Shown here: one piece after another, positions 1-7,730 of the stretch
Layout of the letters: each line of letters starts with the position of its first letter
Position numbering within the stretch: the first letter of the stretch is position 1
Source: Clostridia bacterium
GTDB lineage: Bacteria > Bacillota > Clostridia > Lachnospirales > Lachnospiraceae
Direction of reading: 5' to 3'
Assembly (NCBI GenBank): GCA_029101305.1
Contig: JAQXQS010000219.1
Span: 1 to 32,477 of the forward strand
Length of the DNA stretch: 32,477 bases
Translations under genes and position numbers: made by a program
Notes under the pieces: model-generated
The model's input: only the letters and a program-made list of their open reading frames with translations
The model's database searches: none
Told to the model about the DNA's origin: nothing

Positions 1-15
1 TCACCGCCGTGCGGA

Positions 16-104
16 GCAACGTTCCGGCAAGCTAATGACTAACTACGACTAAGACGCTCAGGAGAGCCTTCGCGCCTAAGTCTCCGTAAGTCATGGATCT
101 CGCC
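16..104 (+). repeat. 89-bp structured repeat, copy 1
   Basis: First of three 89-bp copies in the window (others at 354-442 minus and 32373-32461 plus). All three are exactly 89 bp from GCAACG to the GGATYTCRYC end, with no gaps. By hand alignment this copy differs from copy 2 at 14 positions (about 84% identity). The centre can fold as a hairpin with an AGAG loop; here the loop-closing pairs are AGG/CCT where the other copies have GGG/CCC, a paired change that keeps the stem. No transposase or convincing ORF is attached. I cannot name the family; a structured RNA or a small non-autonomous mobile element both fit. Confidence 0.75.
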
Positions 105-298
105 TCCACTAAAACCGCTACTGAAATGCACGGCTACGTGAATATACATTACCAGACCGCTGGTTATCGACAACTGCAACTAACCAAACAGGAGTTTATC
201 GGCTGGAATACAAGCATCGCACAGCTATTAATTGTAGTGGGGCACTTTCAGTTACCAGTTACTCACGACTGAAAGCAATTAGTTCTATCCAGTTCACA

Positions 299-475
299 GC
301 AGTTGGACAACTGTTATTGCCTAGCGGGCCATTTCAGGTGCGCCCTTAGCGAAGGTGAAATCCACTGCTTACGGAGACTTAGGCGCGAGGGCTCTCCCGA
401 GCGTCTTAGTCGTAGTTAGCAGTTAGTTCGCCGTAGCGTTGCACCGGCCCGCGGTAATAACAATTGTCCAACTGC
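299..475 (-). repeat. Long inverted arms enclosing repeat copy 2
   Basis: Positions 299-330 and 446-475 are near-perfect reverse complements. Both read GCAGTTGGACAA, then YTGTTATTRCC, then GCGGGCC, with one 2-nt insertion. They enclose repeat copy 2, and the pairing continues inward as GGTGC/GCACC. On the minus strand this would make one extended stem about 35 bp long capping the 89-bp core. The rest of 1-645 has no credible gene: short open frames there are neither conserved between repeat copies nor preceded by good ribosome binding sites. The stretch 105-298 shows nothing I can identify. Confidence 0.6.
354..442 (-). repeat. 89-bp structured repeat, copy 2
   Basis: Minus-strand copy, inverted relative to copy 1. 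It differs from copy 3 at 14 of 89 positions. The hairpin flanking the GGGAGAGCCC core has two outer base pairs (G-C and C-G) where copy 3 has T-A and T-A, again paired changes. It is preceded on its own strand by TTGCTATTTTGTGTG (515-529), the same 15-mer that precedes copy 3, which suggests a common element boundary. Confidence 0.75.
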
Positions 476-514
476 GTCCGATTTCGACAAACTACAATCC
501 TTAAGTGTTTTCAG

Positions 515-529
515 CACACAAAATAGCAA
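515..529 (-). repeat. 15-nt boundary motif shared by repeat copies 2 and 3
   Basis: TTGCTATTTTGTGTG on the minus strand, 72 nt upstream of copy 2. The identical 15-mer lies at 32303-32317, 55 nt upstream of copy 3. Similarity continues a little further as YTRAAAA. Probably the 5' edge of the repeated element. Confidence 0.6.
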
Positions 530-560
530 ATTAATGTATAACAGAGCGATCCTCGTACAA

Positions 561-608
561 TGTAAAAGAGCCTTCCGAAAGATATCTTATAACTTTCAGA
601 AAGCCCTT
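561..608 (-). terminator. Intrinsic terminator after pepT
   Basis: Arms 566-581 and 593-608 pair over 16 positions, including a few G-U pairs, with an 11-nt loop. On the minus strand the stem is followed by TTTTACA. It lies about 40 nt beyond the pepT stop codon. Confidence 0.75.
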
Positions 609-645
609 TCTCACTTTATTTCCTATTTTAATTTATTATATATTT

Positions 646-1863
646 TCAGCAGGCATACAGCTTCACAATATTTTTCAGATTCTCCACCACATAATCCATG
701 CCCTCTACGGTAATGTGTTCGCATGGACCATGGAATGCGTAGCCGCCAGTTCCAAGATTCGGGCAGGGAAGTCCCATGAAGGAAAGGCGGGCGCCATCAG
801 TACCGCCACGGATTGCTACCTCTATGGGATTCAATCCGGACTGATGTACCGCTTTCTTGGCATTCTCAATCAGGTGCATGCAAGGCTCGATTTTCTCCTT
901 CATATTGCGATACTGCTCTTTAATCGTAAGAGTTACAGTGCCCTCACCATATTTCTCATTGAGAAGCTTCGCGATGTGTTTCATCATCTCCTGGCGGCAG
1001 GCAAACATGGCACTGTCATGATCGCGGATAATATAGTCAAGACTCGCACTTGTCACATCTCCGCTCATTTCACAGAGGTGGAAAAATCCCTCGTACCCTT
1101 CTGTGTTCGTCGGAGTGTCTCCCGCCGGAAGCATACTGTTAAACTCCATGGCAACCAGCGCCGCATTGATCATAGTATTTTTGCTGCTGCCCGGGTGTAC
1201 GGAAAATCCCTTGATTTTCACTTTTGCACTGGCTGCATTAAAATTCTCATATTCGATTTCGTTCTCGGCTCCGCCGTCTACGGTATAGGCAAAATCGGCG
1301 CCAAAGCCCTCTACGTCGAAGAAATCTGCTCCGCATCCCACTTCTTCATCCGGAGTAAAGCCAATGCAGATTTTTCCATGGGGAATATTCTCCTCTATGA
1401 TCTGCTCTGCCATAGTCATGATCTCAGCGATACCCGCTTTATCATCTGCACCAAGAAGGGTGGTTCCGTCTGTGGTGATCAAGGTTCTTCCCTTCAAATC
1501 TGCCAGATGTGGAAAATCTTTCAAGGTAAGTGCGTATTCACTTTCTCCAAGCTTTACATCCTGTCCGTTATAATCCGGAATAAGCTGTGGGTTTACATTC
1601 TCACCAGAGAAGTCCGGTGCGGTATCCATGTGGGAAATAAATCCAATGGCAGGCTTACCCTCAAGACCTTCTGTCGCCGGAATTACACCGTACACATAGC
1701 ATTTGTCGTCAATGCGTACATTCCGGACTCCAATCTTTTTTAGTTCTTTGGCCAGCTGATTACCAAGATCAAACTGACGCATGGTAGACGGTACCGTCTC
1801 CTGCTCATCCTTACTTGTTGTATATACTTTTACATAATTAAGTAAACGCTCATATGCACGCAT
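646..1863 (-). CDS. pepT: Peptidase T (tripeptide aminopeptidase, M20B family)
   Basis: Cytoplasmic zinc aminopeptidase that removes the N-terminal residue from tripeptides in the last step of peptide catabolism. The 405 residues are full length for PepT. The di-zinc site is readable: H78-x-D80 in SHMDTAPDFSG, D140 in GADDKAG, catalytic E173 with ligand E174 in TPDEEVGCGAD, D196 in TVDGG, and a late His in GYAFHGPCEH. These positions match those I recall for E. coli PepT. The start is supported by AAGGAG 8-9 nt upstream of ATG. It stands alone, with a terminator behind it and a 208-bp hairpin-rich spacer in front. Little doubt about identity. Confidence 0.96.
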   Translation of the reverse strand: MRAYERLLNYVKVYTTSKDEQETVPSTMRQFDLGNQLAKELKKIGVRNVRIDDKCYVYGVIPATEGLEGKPAIGFISHMDTAPDFSGENVNPQLIPDYNGQDVKLGESEYALTLKDFPHLADLKGRTLITTDGTTLLGADDKAGIAEIMTMAEQIIEENIPHGKICIGFTPDEEVGCGADFFDVEGFGADFAYTVDGGAENEIEYENFNAASAKVKIKGFSVHPGSSKNTMINAALVAMEFNSMLPAGDTPTNTEGYEGFFHLCEMSGDVTSASLDYIIRDHDSAMFACRQEMMKHIAKLLNEKYGEGTVTLTIKEQYRNMKEKIEPCMHLIENAKKAVHQSGLNPIEVAIRGGTDGARLSFMGLPCPNLGTGGYAFHGPCEHITVEGMDYVVENLKNIVKLYAC

Positions 1864-1888
1864 TTTTGCTTCTCCTTTTCGTTACAAA

Positions 1889-2109
1889 TTTAGTATGAAA
1901 GTCCTGTGCGGCAGCCATGGATCCAGCATGTTTGCATGTTTGCATGTTGGATTTATGGGTATCGCACAGGCTAGACTGTATGAGTAAGTAGGGCAATAGC
2001 CCGGATTACGAATACAGTGGTTGATTGCGGGAGTGCCAACGGCGCGGAGCAATCGACTTTCATTCATGGTGATGTCTGCGTAGGCAGACATGTCCGTTTA
2101 GTATGAAAG
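1889..2109. repeat. Hairpin-rich spacer flanked by 13-bp direct repeats
   Basis: TTTAGTATGAAAG occurs at 1889-1901 and again at 2097-2109, exactly 208 bp apart. The DNA between them is packed with stems. A compound stem pairs 1903-1910 with 1963-1970 and 1921-1930 with 1943-1952. Further stems are GGGC/GCCC at 1991-2002, GATTGC/GCAATC (2023-2028 with 2049-2054) enclosing GTGCC/GGCGC, and a perfect 8-bp stem with a GTAG loop at 2072-2091. The first stem's apex holds an 8-nt tandem repeat, GCATGTTT, at 1926-1948. No U-tract follows, so it is not a plain terminator. The direct repeats suggest an inserted non-autonomous element. Confidence 0.6.
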
Positions 2110-2116
2110 CAAGCTT

Positions 2117-3628
2117 TTATAGCTCCTCCAGCTTCTCCAGTTCCCCGCCAAATGAGGTATCCATACATTCTTCAAAAGCTGCCTCTTTTTTCATTTTCTC
2201 AAGTGCCATTCCAGCCTTCTTTACATTCTGCACCGTTCCGGCACCTGCTATACATCCACCTGGACAGGCCATGCCCTCAAGCAGATATCCATTGTATTTT
2301 CCAGCTTTGGCAGCCATCATCATCTTCTTGCATTCCTGAAGTCCATTGGCGCTGACTACCTTCACTTCACGCTCCGGATCCATTCGCTTCACTGCTTTCA
2401 CCACAGCTGCTGCCACGCCGCCGCTTGCTGCGAAACCGCGGCCGTCACTGCTGGCCTGGCTAAGTGGCTCTTCTTCCGGAATGCTTCCGAAATCAACACC
2501 CTTCGCCTCAAACATTCCCTGTACTTCTTCAAAGGTCAGCACAAAGTCCACATAGCTGCGGACAGATTTCCGGCTCGCTTCCAGCTTCTTGGCTGCACAC
2601 GGTCCTACAAAAACGATCTTGCAGTCCGGCTCTTCCTGCTTCAGAAGACGGGCTGTGAGGACCATAGGTGTCAGTGCCATAGAAATGCAGTTTGCATACT
2701 GTGGGAACATTTTCTTCGCCATCACAGACCAGGCCGGGCAACAGGAGGTTCCCATAAATGGAATCTTCTCTGGCACTTCTTCCATGAAATCCTTCGCTTC
2801 CTCGATTGTACAAAGGTCTGCTCCAACAGCTACTTCTTTAATATCTGTAAAGCCAAGTGCCTTAAAAGCTCCACGGAGCTGGGTATTTTTCAGATCCGGC
2901 TCAAACTGTCCTGCTACAGCCGGAGCTACAATGGCATATACCGGGGTATCGCTCTTTAATGCCATGATGGTCTGGTAAATCTGTCCTTTGTCCACAATGG
3001 CACTGAATGGGCAGCTTACCAGGCACATTCCACAGGAAACACATTTTTCATGGTCAATTTCTGCCCTGCCGTATTCATCGGAATGGATGGCATTCATTCC
3101 ACATGCCTTTGCACAGGGACGCTCCTGCTTAATGATCGCATCATAGGGACAGGCTTCCTTACATTTTCCACATTTGATACATTTCTCCTGGTCGATCACT
3201 GATCTGCCGTTTTCCATGTGGATGGCGTCCTTGGGACAGACTTCCTGGCAAGGGTGTTCCAGACATCCCTGGCAGCCTTCTGTCACCATCACCCGCTTTT
3301 CCGGACAGGAATTGCACGCGAATTTGATAATAGTGATAAGCGGCGGTTCGTAATATTTCTCTTCGATCAAGCTTGCCTCCACACCTTTGGAAATCGGCGC
3401 ATGCTCTGAAATATTACGAAGAGGCAGTCCCATGGCCACTCTAAGCCGCTCTCCCACAATCGCTCTTTCCAGGAAAATACTGTCGCGGTATGTAGCAACC
3501 TCTCCCGGAAGAATCTTATAGGGAAGTTCATCCATTTCTTTCTCAATATTGCCCTCGTAAGCCAGACGGGCAATTTCAGTAAAAATCTGGTGTCTGATTT
3601 TTGTCTTTGATGAGTATAATCCTCTCAT
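2117..3628 (-). CDS. Monomeric [FeFe] hydrogenase, group B type
   Basis: Iron-only hydrogenase interconverting protons and H2, probably with ferredoxin, to dispose of fermentation electrons. About residues 105-210 hold ferredoxin-like cysteine clusters (for example CIKCGKCKEACP and CVSCGMCLVSCP). The C-terminal half holds the H-cluster motifs: L1 TSCCPAW (C296, C297), L2 GPCAAKK (C344) and L3 EGMACPGGC (C455, C459). The 503-residue length, the TSCCPAW form and the lack of an N-terminal 2Fe-2S domain fit group B rather than the CpI type; this subgroup call is inference. AAGGAG lies 8 nt before ATG. No hydE/F/G maturase genes are in the window. Confidence 0.92.
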   Translation of the reverse strand: MRGLYSSKTKIRHQIFTEIARLAYEGNIEKEMDELPYKILPGEVATYRDSIFLERAIVGERLRVAMGLPLRNISEHAPISKGVEASLIEEKYYEPPLITIIKFACNSCPEKRVMVTEGCQGCLEHPCQEVCPKDAIHMENGRSVIDQEKCIKCGKCKEACPYDAIIKQERPCAKACGMNAIHSDEYGRAEIDHEKCVSCGMCLVSCPFSAIVDKGQIYQTIMALKSDTPVYAIVAPAVAGQFEPDLKNTQLRGAFKALGFTDIKEVAVGADLCTIEEAKDFMEEVPEKIPFMGTSCCPAWSVMAKKMFPQYANCISMALTPMVLTARLLKQEEPDCKIVFVGPCAAKKLEASRKSVRSYVDFVLTFEEVQGMFEAKGVDFGSIPEEEPLSQASSDGRGFAASGGVAAAVVKAVKRMDPEREVKVVSANGLQECKKMMMAAKAGKYNGYLLEGMACPGGCIAGAGTVQNVKKAGMALEKMKKEAAFEECMDTSFGGELEKLEEL

Positions 3629-3731
3629 TCTCTTTTCTCCTTAAGCTGTAATTTTACACCAGCCAGATTTCACCGCATTCAATCCAACTGTATTTCTATG
3701 AGTTCCTGTATACCTCCGCTTCATATCCCTT

Positions 3732-3760
3732 ATCATACACAAAAAACGAAAATTATTCAA
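3732..3760 (-). promoter_or_regulatory. Sigma-A-type promoter for the hydrogenase gene
   Basis: On the minus strand: -35 TTGAAT (3755-3760), 17-nt spacer, -10 TATGAT (3732-3737). It lies about 100 nt upstream of the hydrogenase start codon. Confidence 0.65.
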
Positions 3761-3768
3761 TGGACTTT

Positions 3769-3785
3769 AGAGCGTGTTTGAAAAA
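3769..3785 (+). repeat. Dispersed intergenic 17-mer, copy A
   Basis: AGAGCGTGTTTGAAAAA. The exact reverse complement is at 7451-7467, so the two copies bracket the glycyl-radical operon in inverted orientation. Looser relatives lie near 8970-8998, 24236-24255 and 28349-28362, all intergenic. Confidence 0.55.
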
Positions 3786-3796
3786 GGCGCTAGATT

Positions 3797-3843
3797 TAAA
3801 ATATGAAAGGAACCGAAATCTCTATCTGAAAATTCCGGTTCCT
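3797..3843 (-). terminator. Terminator after the glycyl radical activase
   Basis: AGGAACCG (3808-3815) pairs with CGGTTCCT (3836-3843) around a 20-nt loop that can pair further. On the minus strand the stem is followed by a broken T-rich tract, TTCATATTTT. It lies about 60 nt past the activase stop. The gap 3629-3905 otherwise contains only the hydrogenase promoter and the 17-mer. Confidence 0.65.
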
Positions 3844-3905
3844 GTTCTGATTCACTTTATATGTTACCATTCGTGATAAATGCAATAAATCTTATAATCC
3901 GTTTC

Positions 3906-4697
3906 TCATCCACCAATCTGACAATCCAGCTCACAAACCGTATGTACAGCTTTTTTCAGCATCTCCATATGCTCCGGTTCCGGGGGCAGGATTTCAGACA
4001 ACTTGTATTCTCTTCCAAGCCAGTCATATTTGTCCTGTCCAAGACGGTGGTACGGAAGAAGATGAATCTTCTTCACGCCTGGTAATGTAGATGCAAAAGA
4101 AGCAATGGACTTGATTTCCTCTACCGTATCGTTAAAGGTCGGGATTACCGGCACACGGATCACCAGATTCGTCATACCCGAAAGGGCTACCTTTCTGGCA
4201 TTTTCAAGTGCCAGTCCGTTAGGCTTGCCTGTAAACTGCTTATGTTTCTCCTGGTTGGTATGCTTGATATCCATCAGATAAGTATCCAGATATGGCAGTA
4301 CCATCTCTATATTTTTCCAGGGAACACAAGCCATGCTCTCAATAGCGGTATTGATTCCCCGTTCTTTCGCTGCACGTAAAAGATCCCGGGCAAACTCCGG
4401 CTGACAGAGACATTCTCCGCCGGAAAGTGTCAGACCGCCACCGGAACGGTAATAATAAGGTCTGTCCTTCTCTACCGTCTCGATCATTTCCCTGACCGTT
4501 ACATCGCGTCCCATGGTCTTCACTCCATCGGGAGTTTTCATGGTCTGGATCTTGTACTCCTGGGATTCCGGATTACAGCACCACTGGCATCTGAGCACAC
4601 AGCCCTTTAGAAATACAATGGTACGGATTCCCGGACCGTCATGGATGGAATAGCGCTGGACGTCAAACACACGCCCTGTGGTATCTAAATATTCCAT
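3906..4697 (-). CDS. Glycyl radical enzyme activating enzyme (radical SAM)
   Basis: Radical SAM activase that uses a [4Fe-4S] cluster and SAM to abstract hydrogen from the glycine of its partner enzyme, encoded just upstream. The cluster motif is C33-x3-C37-x2-C40 (GCVLRCQWC), followed by the SAM-binding GGGLTLSGGE. I chose ATG at 4697 (263 residues) because GGAG sits 6 nt before it; an in-frame ATG at 4709 lacks a ribosome site, and longer versions run back into the upstream gene. The protein is short and lacks the extra ferredoxin-like cysteine insert of many activases for non-PFL glycyl radical enzymes. The gap to the partner's stop codon is 40 nt, so they are co-transcribed. Confidence 0.9.
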   Translation of the reverse strand: MEYLDTTGRVFDVQRYSIHDGPGIRTIVFLKGCVLRCQWCCNPESQEYKIQTMKTPDGVKTMGRDVTVREMIETVEKDRPYYYRSGGGLTLSGGECLCQPEFARDLLRAAKERGINTAIESMACVPWKNIEMVLPYLDTYLMDIKHTNQEKHKQFTGKPNGLALENARKVALSGMTNLVIRVPVIPTFNDTVEEIKSIASFASTLPGVKKIHLLPYHRLGQDKYDWLGREYKLSEILPPEPEHMEMLKKAVHTVCELDCQIGG

Positions 4698-4737
4698 AAG
4701 TTTCTCCATTATATAGGACGTCTGCAGACTTCTCTTT

Positions 4738-7263
4738 TTAGAAGCCCTGCTCCGTTCTTCTGATAATATCATCCTGTAAGGACTTGGACAGTGTAGTAAA
4801 CAGTGCACTGTAACCAGCTACACGTACAACCAGATGTTTATAATTCTCCGGATGGGCCTGTGGATCCAGCAGTGTCTCTCTGCTTACAACGTTGATCTGC
4901 ATATGCATTCCCTTCTGATCGAAGTAGGAACGGATCAGTGCAACGAATTTCTCAAGACCTTCACGTCCGGAAAGTGCTGACGGATGGAATTTCTGATTGA
5001 ACAGAGTACCATTGGATACGATAAAGTGATCCAGCTTCGCAACAGAGCTTGCTGCTGCAGTAGGTCCGTTCACATCCTTACCTGCAGACGGGGAAACACC
5101 ATCTGCAACCGGAGTATGTGCATATCTGCCATCTGGTGTAGCACCAGTCTGTCCGCCAAGGGGTACGTTTGCAGAAACCGGATAAAGTCCTGCCTGGTAC
5201 TGTCCGCCACGTGGGTTCTTAAAGTTCTGAAGCGGTCTTGTATAGGTATATGCCACATCTCTTGCGAAATAATCAACTTCCGGAATATCATTTCCAAATT
5301 TCGGAACTTCTGCGATCATATCATGGATTTCCTGGTATCTTGCCATCTTCTCAGGTGCCATCTGGGCATTCATAACAGATTTCAGAACAGCAGCTGCTGT
5401 ATCGGCATCAACCTTAGCGCCACTTTCGGTCATCTCTCTTAAAATGCCGGTTGTGATTTCTTTCACAGACTGCTCATCCAGACCTTTACCATAGTTCCAT
5501 GCAAGAGCTTCTTTCAGCTCCTCCATTGTGAACTTCTTCTCCTGATAAACCAGCTGACGGATTGCATACAGGGAATCTGCCATGTTTGCAATACCAAAGC
5601 CCTGAGGACCTGTGAAGTTATAAACTGCACCGCCTTCCTGTACGGTCTTTCCACGTTTGATACAGTCGTCGATCATACTGGAAAGGAATGGAAGCGGGCA
5701 GCGCTTGGAATGAGCCACATCAATAGCATTATCTGCATTAACCAGAAGGGAAATGCAGTATTCCATCTGCTTCTTATAAGCATCGTAAAATTCATCGAAT
5801 GTTTCCATCTTGGTTACATCGCCGGTAGGAATACCAACCATCTCGCCCTGATCCATACCATTTGCAAATACAAGCTCCAACGGACGGCACATATTAAAGA
5901 ATGCTGCATCATGCCAGCCCTCTGTCTTACCTGCCTTCTGCGGCTCTACGCAGCCGATAATATTATACTCACGGGCATCTGCAAGGGAAAGTCCTCTGTT
6001 CTGCAGTGCCGGGATGATTACCTCGTCATTATAATAAGCCGGAAGTCCGATACCCGTTCTGGTAAGCTCTACTGCCTTGATCAGAAGATCATGTGGCGAG
6101 CCGTTCCATACACGGATGGAAAGGGACGGTGCCGGAAGATGTACATGCATGGATGCCTCAATGCACATAAAGGAAAGGTCATTGGTCACATCATTTCCAT
6201 CTTTATCCTGTCCACCTACGATCAGGTTCTGGAACAGGCTGTAGCCTGCGAATCCTTCTGCGGATGCTGCATCACGGACTTTATTCAGATCATTTAATTT
6301 CACCCAGATACAGTCGATCAGCTCCTGGGCTGCTGTTCTGGTGATCGCACCACTCTCAATATCCTTCTTATAATATGGATACATATACTGGTCGAAACGT
6401 CCCGGGGAAATGGAATGTCCGCTGGACTCCATCTGAAGGAGCTGCTGTACAAACCAGAAGGACTGACATGCCTCCCAGAAATTGGTTGCTCCCTTGGCCG
6501 GTACTTTACTGCAGTTGGATGCAATTACAAGAAGCTCAGCTTTACGCTGTGGATCTGTGCATTTCTCAGCCATCTCAAGGGCAAGTCTGGAATATCTGTT
6601 TGCATAATCTATAACAGCCTGACAGCTAAGGATCACTGCTTCAAGGAAACGGGAACGCTCTGCATAATCTCCGTCACCTACATTACATTTATCCAGTTCT
6701 TCCTGAGCTTTCGCCATGATGCCTTCGTATCCGATTTCGAGAACTTCCCAATATTTTACTGTAACATGACCTACGCCATTATAGAAATAGTTTCCCGGTG
6801 TAAAAATGTTATGATCAATAGCACGGATGGCTTCTGGTGCCATATAGGCAGTAGCAAGCTCACTGGTAGTCTTACCTTTCCAGTATTTATGCACTTCACG
6901 AAGATCTGCCTTGGCCTGCTCGGAAATGTAGAACGGGTCAGCTGTTCTGGTGGCAACTGTATCCAGCTCGTCTTCCAGCCACTGGAATGAGAATTCCGGG
7001 AAAGTCTGACATCCTCTTGGTGCAATGGAATTACTTCCCACGATCAGTTCCTCATCACGGATGATGATCGGAATATTATGTAAAATGTGGGCAAAAGCTT
7101 TCGCTCTTCTGGTGATGATCGGCTGGTCCTCGGTCTCTTTATAGGACTCTGTGATCAGCTTGGCTCTGTAAGACTCGATCTCTGGCATTTTCGCATAGAG
7201 ATGATCTACCAGACGGGTAATTCTGGAAGATTTGGGAATCTCACTTGTATTGTATTTTTCCAT
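4738..7263 (-). CDS. Glycyl radical enzyme, diol/glycerol dehydratase-like
   Basis: 841-residue PFL-superfamily enzyme. The thiyl cysteine is C438 in GCVEP, with general base E440 beside it; the glycyl radical site is G817 in RVAGYS, 24 residues from the end. It also has H166 (NGVGHVTV), H283-S284 (SGHSIS) and D452 (EGWHDAAF). These match the substrate residues I recall from B12-independent glycerol dehydratase of Clostridium butyricum (H164, H281, S282, C433, E435, D447). True pyruvate formate-lyase instead has adjacent catalytic cysteines. The likely reaction is dehydration of 1,2-propanediol or glycerol to an aldehyde, but choline, hydroxyproline and other lyases share the fold. No microcompartment shell, aldehyde dehydrogenase or diol reductase genes are nearby, which is odd for a diol pathway. 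Confidence 0.85.
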   Translation of the reverse strand: MEKYNTSEIPKSSRITRLVDHLYAKMPEIESYRAKLITESYKETEDQPIITRRAKAFAHILHNIPIIIRDEELIVGSNSIAPRGCQTFPEFSFQWLEDELDTVATRTADPFYISEQAKADLREVHKYWKGKTTSELATAYMAPEAIRAIDHNIFTPGNYFYNGVGHVTVKYWEVLEIGYEGIMAKAQEELDKCNVGDGDYAERSRFLEAVILSCQAVIDYANRYSRLALEMAEKCTDPQRKAELLVIASNCSKVPAKGATNFWEACQSFWFVQQLLQMESSGHSISPGRFDQYMYPYYKKDIESGAITRTAAQELIDCIWVKLNDLNKVRDAASAEGFAGYSLFQNLIVGGQDKDGNDVTNDLSFMCIEASMHVHLPAPSLSIRVWNGSPHDLLIKAVELTRTGIGLPAYYNDEVIIPALQNRGLSLADAREYNIIGCVEPQKAGKTEGWHDAAFFNMCRPLELVFANGMDQGEMVGIPTGDVTKMETFDEFYDAYKKQMEYCISLLVNADNAIDVAHSKRCPLPFLSSMIDDCIKRGKTVQEGGAVYNFTGPQGFGIANMADSLYAIRQLVYQEKKFTMEELKEALAWNYGKGLDEQSVKEITTGILREMTESGAKVDADTAAAVLKSVMNAQMAPEKMARYQEIHDMIAEVPKFGNDIPEVDYFARDVAYTYTRPLQNFKNPRGGQYQAGLYPVSANVPLGGQTGATPDGRYAHTPVADGVSPSAGKDVNGPTAAASSVAKLDHFIVSNGTLFNQKFHPSALSGREGLEKFVALIRSYFDQKGMHMQINVVSRETLLDPQAHPENYKHLVVRVAGYSALFTTLSKSLQDDIIRRTEQGF

Positions 7264-7323
7264 GGTTCTCCTTTCTCATGGAAGTTAAATGTCCTCTGTT
7301 CCATGACATAGTTTTCTATGCTC

Positions 7324-7352
7324 ATTATACGTCATCCGTTATGCTGTGTCAA
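7324..7352 (-). promoter_or_regulatory. Consensus promoter of the glycyl-radical operon
   Basis: On the minus strand: perfect -35 TTGACA (7347-7352), 17-nt spacer, perfect -10 TATAAT (7324-7329), about 60 nt upstream of the enzyme's ATG. A perfect consensus on a catabolic operon implies strong expression that must be held down by a repressor. Confidence 0.85.
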
Positions 7353-7440
7353 CATGATTCAACATGATTTTTGTTGCTTTTCTTGGAGTTTTAAGTTGAT
7401 TTTTGTGGTTTTTCGTTGTTTTTTATGTGGATTCCACACA
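7349..7440 (-). promoter_or_regulatory. Operator-like repeats over and upstream of the -35 box
   Basis: TCAACATGAT is repeated twice back to back (7349-7368), overlapping the -35 hexamer. Further upstream up to about 7430 are imperfect repeats that read AACAAAAATCA, CACAAAAATCA and AACGAAAAA on the minus strand. Tandem direct repeats over a strong promoter suggest repressor binding; the family is unknown and no regulator gene is adjacent. Confidence 0.5.
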
Positions 7441-7450
7441 GTCAAACTGA

Positions 7451-7467
7451 TTTTTCAAACACGCTCT
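7451..7467 (-). repeat. Dispersed intergenic 17-mer, copy B
   Basis: Exact reverse complement of the 17-mer at 3769-3785. It continues on the minus strand as TCA, an extension shared with the shorter relative at 28349-28362. Confidence 0.55.
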
Positions 7468-7556
7468 CTATATAGAAAAACTGCCATGCCAGATTTCTCC
7501 GGCACAGCAGCTTCTTCACTTCTTATCACTTATGTATAAAATACGCCAGTCATATC

Positions 7557-7688
7557 TTAATGGCAGTGTCCACCGCAGCTTCCGCAATTCCCATTGCAGC
7601 CTTTCCCGCTTTTTTTATCTTTCACAATGCTTCGCACTGCAAGACCTGCTATTACCACTACGATTGCACCAACAACTACTGTTCCCAT
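7557..7688 (-). CDS. FeoB-associated-type Cys-rich membrane mini-protein
   Basis: A 43-residue protein. It starts MGTVVVGAIVVVIAGLAV, one hydrophobic helix, then a basic stretch RSIVKDKKSGKG, then a Cys/Gly/His tail CNGNCGSCGGHCH. This layout matches the family annotated as FeoB-associated Cys-rich membrane protein, usually found beside ferrous-iron transporters; the tail probably binds metal. AAAGGAG lies 7-8 nt before ATG and a good promoter lies further up, so the gene is very likely real. No feoA or feoB is adjacent, so here it is an orphan. The exact role of the family is not established. Confidence 0.8.
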   Translation of the reverse strand: MGTVVVGAIVVVIAGLAVRSIVKDKKSGKGCNGNCGSCGGHCH

Positions 7689-7730
7689 ATGATACTCCTT
7701 TCAGATTACCTATAAGCTCCTTATGTTGTT

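Noticed and set aside
715..1743. Long plus-strand open frame (342 codons) opposite pepT
   Set aside because: It lies antisense to a gene with all catalytic motifs, has no ribosome site and its product matches no family; a shadow of pepT codon use.
1882..2091. 69-codon minus-strand frame in the hairpin-rich spacer
   Set aside because: It runs through the stems and tandem repeat, has no ribosome site and no recognisable product; the structure explains the sequence better.
4738..7263. Annotation as pyruvate formate-lyase
   Set aside because: It has a single catalytic Cys in GCVEP and diol-dehydratase residues, not the adjacent Cys-Cys pair of true PFL.
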